Both the position numbers and the translations under genes were made by a program. Below are positions 21,262 to 23,565 of a DNA stretch of 23,565 nucleotides, piece by piece. Under the pieces are notes generated by a model. The model saw nothing but the letters and a program-made list of their open reading frames with translations, made no database searches and was not told the origin of the DNA. The DNA comes from an uncultured Oscillospiraceae bacterium (GTDB lineage Bacteria; Bacillota; Clostridia; Oscillospirales; Acutalibacteraceae): assembly GCA_902495835.1 (NCBI GenBank), contig CABUYS010000008.1, positions 1 through 23,565 on the forward strand, given 5' to 3'. How positions within the stretch are numbered: position 1 is the stretch's first letter; each line of letters opens with the position of its first letter.

Positions 21262-21966
21262 GAAAACCACGCGAAAGCCCGCGTGGTTCAGTGGTAACTT
21301 AAGCGATGAACAAAAAAACTAGTGTGCTAAACTAAGAATTAAGCCTGGCAACTTATAAAGAAAGCACATTAGGAGGAATTAAGATTCAAGAGCAAAGTAA
21401 CGCTGTGAATAGTTTAGCACATACGAAATGGAATTGTAAATACTATATAGTATCTACACCGAAATATAGAAGGAAAGTATTTTATGCAGATAAGAGATTA
21501 AAAATAGGAGCAATACTGAGAGAGCTATGCAAATGGAAATGAGTAAACATAATAGAAGCAGAAGTATACCCTGACTACGTACATATGTTTTTAGAGATAC
21601 CGCCAAAGATGAGTATATCAAGTTTTATGGGATTTCTCAAAGGAAAAATCAGCTTGATGATATTTCAAAGATTTGTAAATATTAAAATTGCATATAGGAA
21701 TCGAGAATTTTGGTACAAATGTTATTATGTGGATACGGCAGGGAAAAACACGAAAGCGATAAAGGAATACATAAAAAATCAGTTAAAACAAGGTGAGTTG
21801 AGATAACAGTTAATTATATACCTATTTACGGATAGCTTCACAGATAGCAATTAACGAATTCTTCACAAGTGTCGAACCCGTATTAGCTTCCTTTAGAGGC
21901 GGCTATTAGAACATGAATTCGCGCGCTAAAGAAATCCCCTAGGCTAGGCTGGAGGATGTTTATTAT
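21262..21966 (+). mobile_element. IS200 element (IS200/IS605 family), near full length but dead
   Basis: The left end has a perfect hairpin (AACCACGCG, AAAGCC, CGCGTGGTT, 21265-21288). tnpA follows, and the right-end block (about 21880-21966) matches that of the copy at 2930 in the same orientation. There is no tnpB. The ends have no terminal inverted repeats, as usual for the family. Exact edges are approximate. Confidence 0.82.
21384..21806 (+). pseudogene. tnpA: IS200 transposase TnpA (Y1/HUH), inactivated
   Basis: The family's small HUH transposase moves single-stranded DNA through a catalytic Tyr. The frame reads QSNAVNSLAHTKWNCKYYIV, then RRKVFYADKRLKIGAILREL and IPPKMSISSFMGFLKGKISL, to EYIKNQLKQGELR. 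Three lesions: the start is ATT instead of ATG (21384), a TGA stands at codon 53 (21540-21542), and the HUH motif reads PDYVHMF where PDHxHM is expected, so the first His is lost. The catalytic region near YYVDTAGKNTKAIKEYI is present. It cannot work in cis. Confidence 0.88.
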
Positions 21967-21990
21967 GCCTATTTTTTGGAGGTGAAAAAT

Positions 21991-22290
21991 ATGGCGGTAA
22001 GTAACATGTTTGGAGTAACAATAAAGTTTGATGGTGAATAAGAAAAAGCCATTCATCAAATTAAGTATAAAAATAACATAACAAATTATAATTTAACCGA
22101 CGGCACAAACACAGTAAACAGTTCAAGAATGACGGTATATGCGGATTTGATAAATGAATCGGAAATCACGATAAATACAAAAGTTTATAGTTCAGGAACG
22201 CACCTAAGAGCGATAAAGCTAACAAGTGGTGCAAATACTCTAATTTCAAGCGGCAATGCTACTCTTAATTTTCAGGAGGGGGAAATTTAG
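21991..22290 (+). pseudogene. Phage tail-module protein with in-frame ochre codon
   Basis: GGAGGTGAAAAAT precedes ATG 21991. The frame reads MAVSNMFGVTIKFDGE, TAA (22039-22041), then EKAIHQIKYKNNITNYNLTD, and continues without break through RMTVYADLINESEITI and LRAIKLTSGANTLISSGNAT to TAG 22288. A Q codon at position 17 turned to stop would explain it: the intact protein was 99 residues. Position next to a Tal-like gene suggests a siphovirus tail protein. Family not recognised. Confidence 0.65.
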
Positions 22291-22299
22291 AGATATATG

Positions 22300-22328
22300 T
22301 TGACTTGATAGCAGCAAAAGAGTATAAT
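22300..22328 (+). promoter_or_regulatory. Promoter of the second toxin-antitoxin cassette
   Basis: TTGACT (22300-22305), 17 bases and TATAAT (22323-22328). The antitoxin starts 32 bases downstream, with AT-rich blocks between as possible operators. Confidence 0.7.
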
Positions 22329-22359
22329 ATAATTAAAATATTACAACGAGGTGTTGAAT

Positions 22360-22650
22360 ATGCTTATTAAACCATCTGCAAACATACGTCAGAATTACAA
22401 TGAAATTTCTGCACTTTGCAAAGCAACTGGGGAACCGATTTACCTTACCAAAAATGGTGAGGGAGATTTGATTGTTATGGATATTGCATCTTTCACAAAG
22501 CGAGAAAAAATGCTTAAATTACGTGAGGAACTTATAGCTGTGAATGAAGATAGATTGTCCGGAAATACGGGATATGATGTCGATGATTTGGAAAATTATT
22601 TGGATAAAATAATTAATGACGTCGGACGTGATAAAAGTGCAGCAGTATAA
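22360..22650 (+). CDS. Type II antitoxin, Phd/YefM family, 96 aa
   Basis: The protein begins MLIKPSANIRQNYNEISALC and has the YLTKNGEGDLIVMDI beta segment of the Phd/YefM fold, followed by an acidic C-terminal tail that binds toxin. The family represses its own operon. ATG 22360 is supported by GAGGTG six bases upstream; GTG 22351 overlaps that site. The toxin start lies within its 3' end. Confidence 0.88.
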   Translation: MLIKPSANIRQNYNEISALCKATGEPIYLTKNGEGDLIVMDIASFTKREKMLKLREELIAVNEDRLSGNTGYDVDDLENYLDKIINDVGRDKSAAV

Positions 22651-22945
22651 AATAATAGTTTCAAACAGAGCAAAAGAGGAAATGGGAAGTCATATAGCCT
22701 TTTTGGCGAACATTAATATGAATGCTGCGAAAAAGTTAAAAGAAGAGTTAATAAAAAGTATTCGTTCATTGACCGCTATGCCAACAAGATACGGGTTTAT
22801 AAATGATGAATATATAACTCCAAATAAATATCATAAAATGCTTGTTTCATCCAGATATTTACTTATTTATCAAATTAAAGATGACACAGTTTATGTTGAA
22901 TTTATAGTTGATTGTAGGCAAGATTATCAGTGGTTACTACATTAA
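22616..22945 (+). CDS. RelE/ParE-superfamily toxin, 109 aa or shorter
   Basis: The core (YKIIVSNRAKEEMGSHIAFL, then MNAAKKLKEELIKSIRSL, then YHKMLVSSRYLLIYQIKDD and IVDCRQDYQWLL) fits RelE/ParE-fold toxins. Whether it is an mRNA interferase or gyrase poison cannot be told; the DCRQDYxWLL end is common in the ParE-like branch. ATG 22616 overlaps the antitoxin by 35 bases, with GTG 22628 as an alternative start. It is intact, unlike the YoeB toxin in the other cassette. Confidence 0.83.
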   Translation: MTSDVIKVQQYKIIVSNRAKEEMGSHIAFLANINMNAAKKLKEELIKSIRSLTAMPTRYGFINDEYITPNKYHKMLVSSRYLLIYQIKDDTVYVEFIVDCRQDYQWLLH

Positions 22946-22952
22946 TGGTTAT

Positions 22953-22974
22953 TGCACCTTCGGGTGCATTTTTT
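22953..22974 (+). terminator. Terminator of the second toxin-antitoxin cassette
   Basis: TGCACC (22953-22958), a TTCG tetraloop and GGTGCA (22963-22968), followed by six T. Confidence 0.8.
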
Positions 22975-22994
22975 GTGTAAAAATTAGGAGGTGA

Positions 22995-23565
22995 AATTAT
23001 CAAGAATTAAACACCGCTAATGAACTAACTTTTACTATTTACCCGAATCACCCATATTTTAATAACATATCAAAACTAAGCTCAATAATTAAGGTTTACC
23101 GAGATAATAATTTAATTTTTAAAGGACGAGTAATTAATTCGGAGCTTGGATTCCATAATGAGAAAAAGATAACTTGCGAGGGAATCCTCGCCTTTTTACT
23201 GGATTCCGTTATTAGACCTTTTGATTTTCCAAATGATGACCGGTTTTCAAGTTTAGATTATGAAAGCGACAATGTAATAGAATATTTTTTAAATTGGGTT
23301 TTGACTTGCCATAATGCACAAGCTAAAGATTTTCAAAAAATACAGCTTGGAAATGTAACCGTTACCGACCCGAATAATTACCTTGCACGTTCAAGCATTG
23401 AATATTTAAGTTCTTGGGAAGTTATAAACTCAAGGCTTCTTAAAAATTATGGAGGATATTTAATTATCCGTGATGAAAACGGCATTAACTATCTTGATTA
23501 TCTTGAAGATTTTACATCTGACGGCACGAAAACAGGAAATAAGCTCGTTTGCACACAAAAGATAG
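22995..23565 (+). pseudogene. Tal-like phage tail protein, start missing, runs past window end
   Basis: Tal proteins form the siphovirus tail tip and often carry a peptidase further on. From 22995 one open frame gives ELNTANELTFTIYPNHPYFN, then IIKVYRDNNLIFKGRVINSE, then KKITCEGILAFLLDSVIRPF, the typical N-terminal region of such proteins. The usual first 20 or so residues are missing: the frame begins at a TGA beside AGGAGGTGA and no start codon is in frame. The toxin-antitoxin cassette just upstream probably replaced the start. The C-terminus lies outside the window. Confidence 0.72.

Noticed and set aside
2930..21966. Composite transposon bounded by two IS200 copies
   Set aside because: The IS200/IS605 family does not form classic composite transposons, both transposases are dead, and the interior is a patchwork of unrelated decayed genes.
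21991..22041. N-terminal tape-measure fragment (MAVSNMFGVTIKFDGE)
   Set aside because: The start looks tape-measure-like, but the same frame continues after the TAA without a break to 22290, so one short gene with a nonsense codon is simpler.

Overview
The window is AT-rich Bacillota DNA, most likely from class Clostridia. The evidence is strong GGAGG-type ribosome binding sites with TTG and GTG starts, IS200 remnants, a sortase-type surface protein and a siphovirus-type tail module. It begins in the 3' end of a 23S rRNA gene (no 5S gene is visible behind it). tRNA-Glu(CTC), a small gene with a double-glycine leader, tRNA-Asn(GTT) and an exported GH3 beta-N-acetylhexosaminidase (nagZ type) follow.

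From about 2.9 kb on, the window is a mobile-element palimpsest. A strongly deleted IS200 copy and a cluster of TTGCCCACA repeats precede a run of minus-strand gene pieces (3.5-6.1 kb). These are an integrase without its N-terminal half, the first ~120 residues of an NRPS adenylation domain, an apparently intact exported SAP/DUF6434-like protein, the C-terminal half of a class I aldolase and the N-terminal part of a SLOG/DUF1273-like protein. Two of the junctions look like deletion scars. Five small plus-strand XRE regulators follow (6.26-8.24 kb), several with their own paired operator-like repeats. A minus-strand lysis and tail module occupies 8.3-16.9 kb: tape-measure C-terminal scrap, DUF4417 protein, Dit-like tail protein, a string of appendage proteins, GH25-LysM endolysin, holin. 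It carries an amber codon, frameshifts and an inserted RelB/YoeB toxin-antitoxin cassette.

After the phage block there is a recD2 helicase scrap (first and last parts only), then three minus-strand XRE regulators (17.4-18.8 kb) that partly mirror the left array, divergent from a small unknown gene. A 596-residue surface protein with an NPKTG cell-wall sorting signal follows; its middle is far more GC-rich than its ends. The window closes with a second, dead IS200 copy, a phage tail gene with an ochre codon, a Phd/RelE-type toxin-antitoxin cassette and the front part of a Tal-like tail protein that runs off the end, all on the plus strand.

Taken together this looks like one or more prophages in advanced decay beside a tRNA/rRNA locus. 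What still looks functional is the regulators, one or two toxin-antitoxin units, the holin, the DUF4417 protein, the surface protein and the double-glycine-leader gene. The most unusual points are the endolysin's GC-rich structured insert behind a slippery A-run, the mirrored regulator arrays with matched operators, a foldable leader before the fifth regulator, and the tRNA-linked double-glycine-leader protein.
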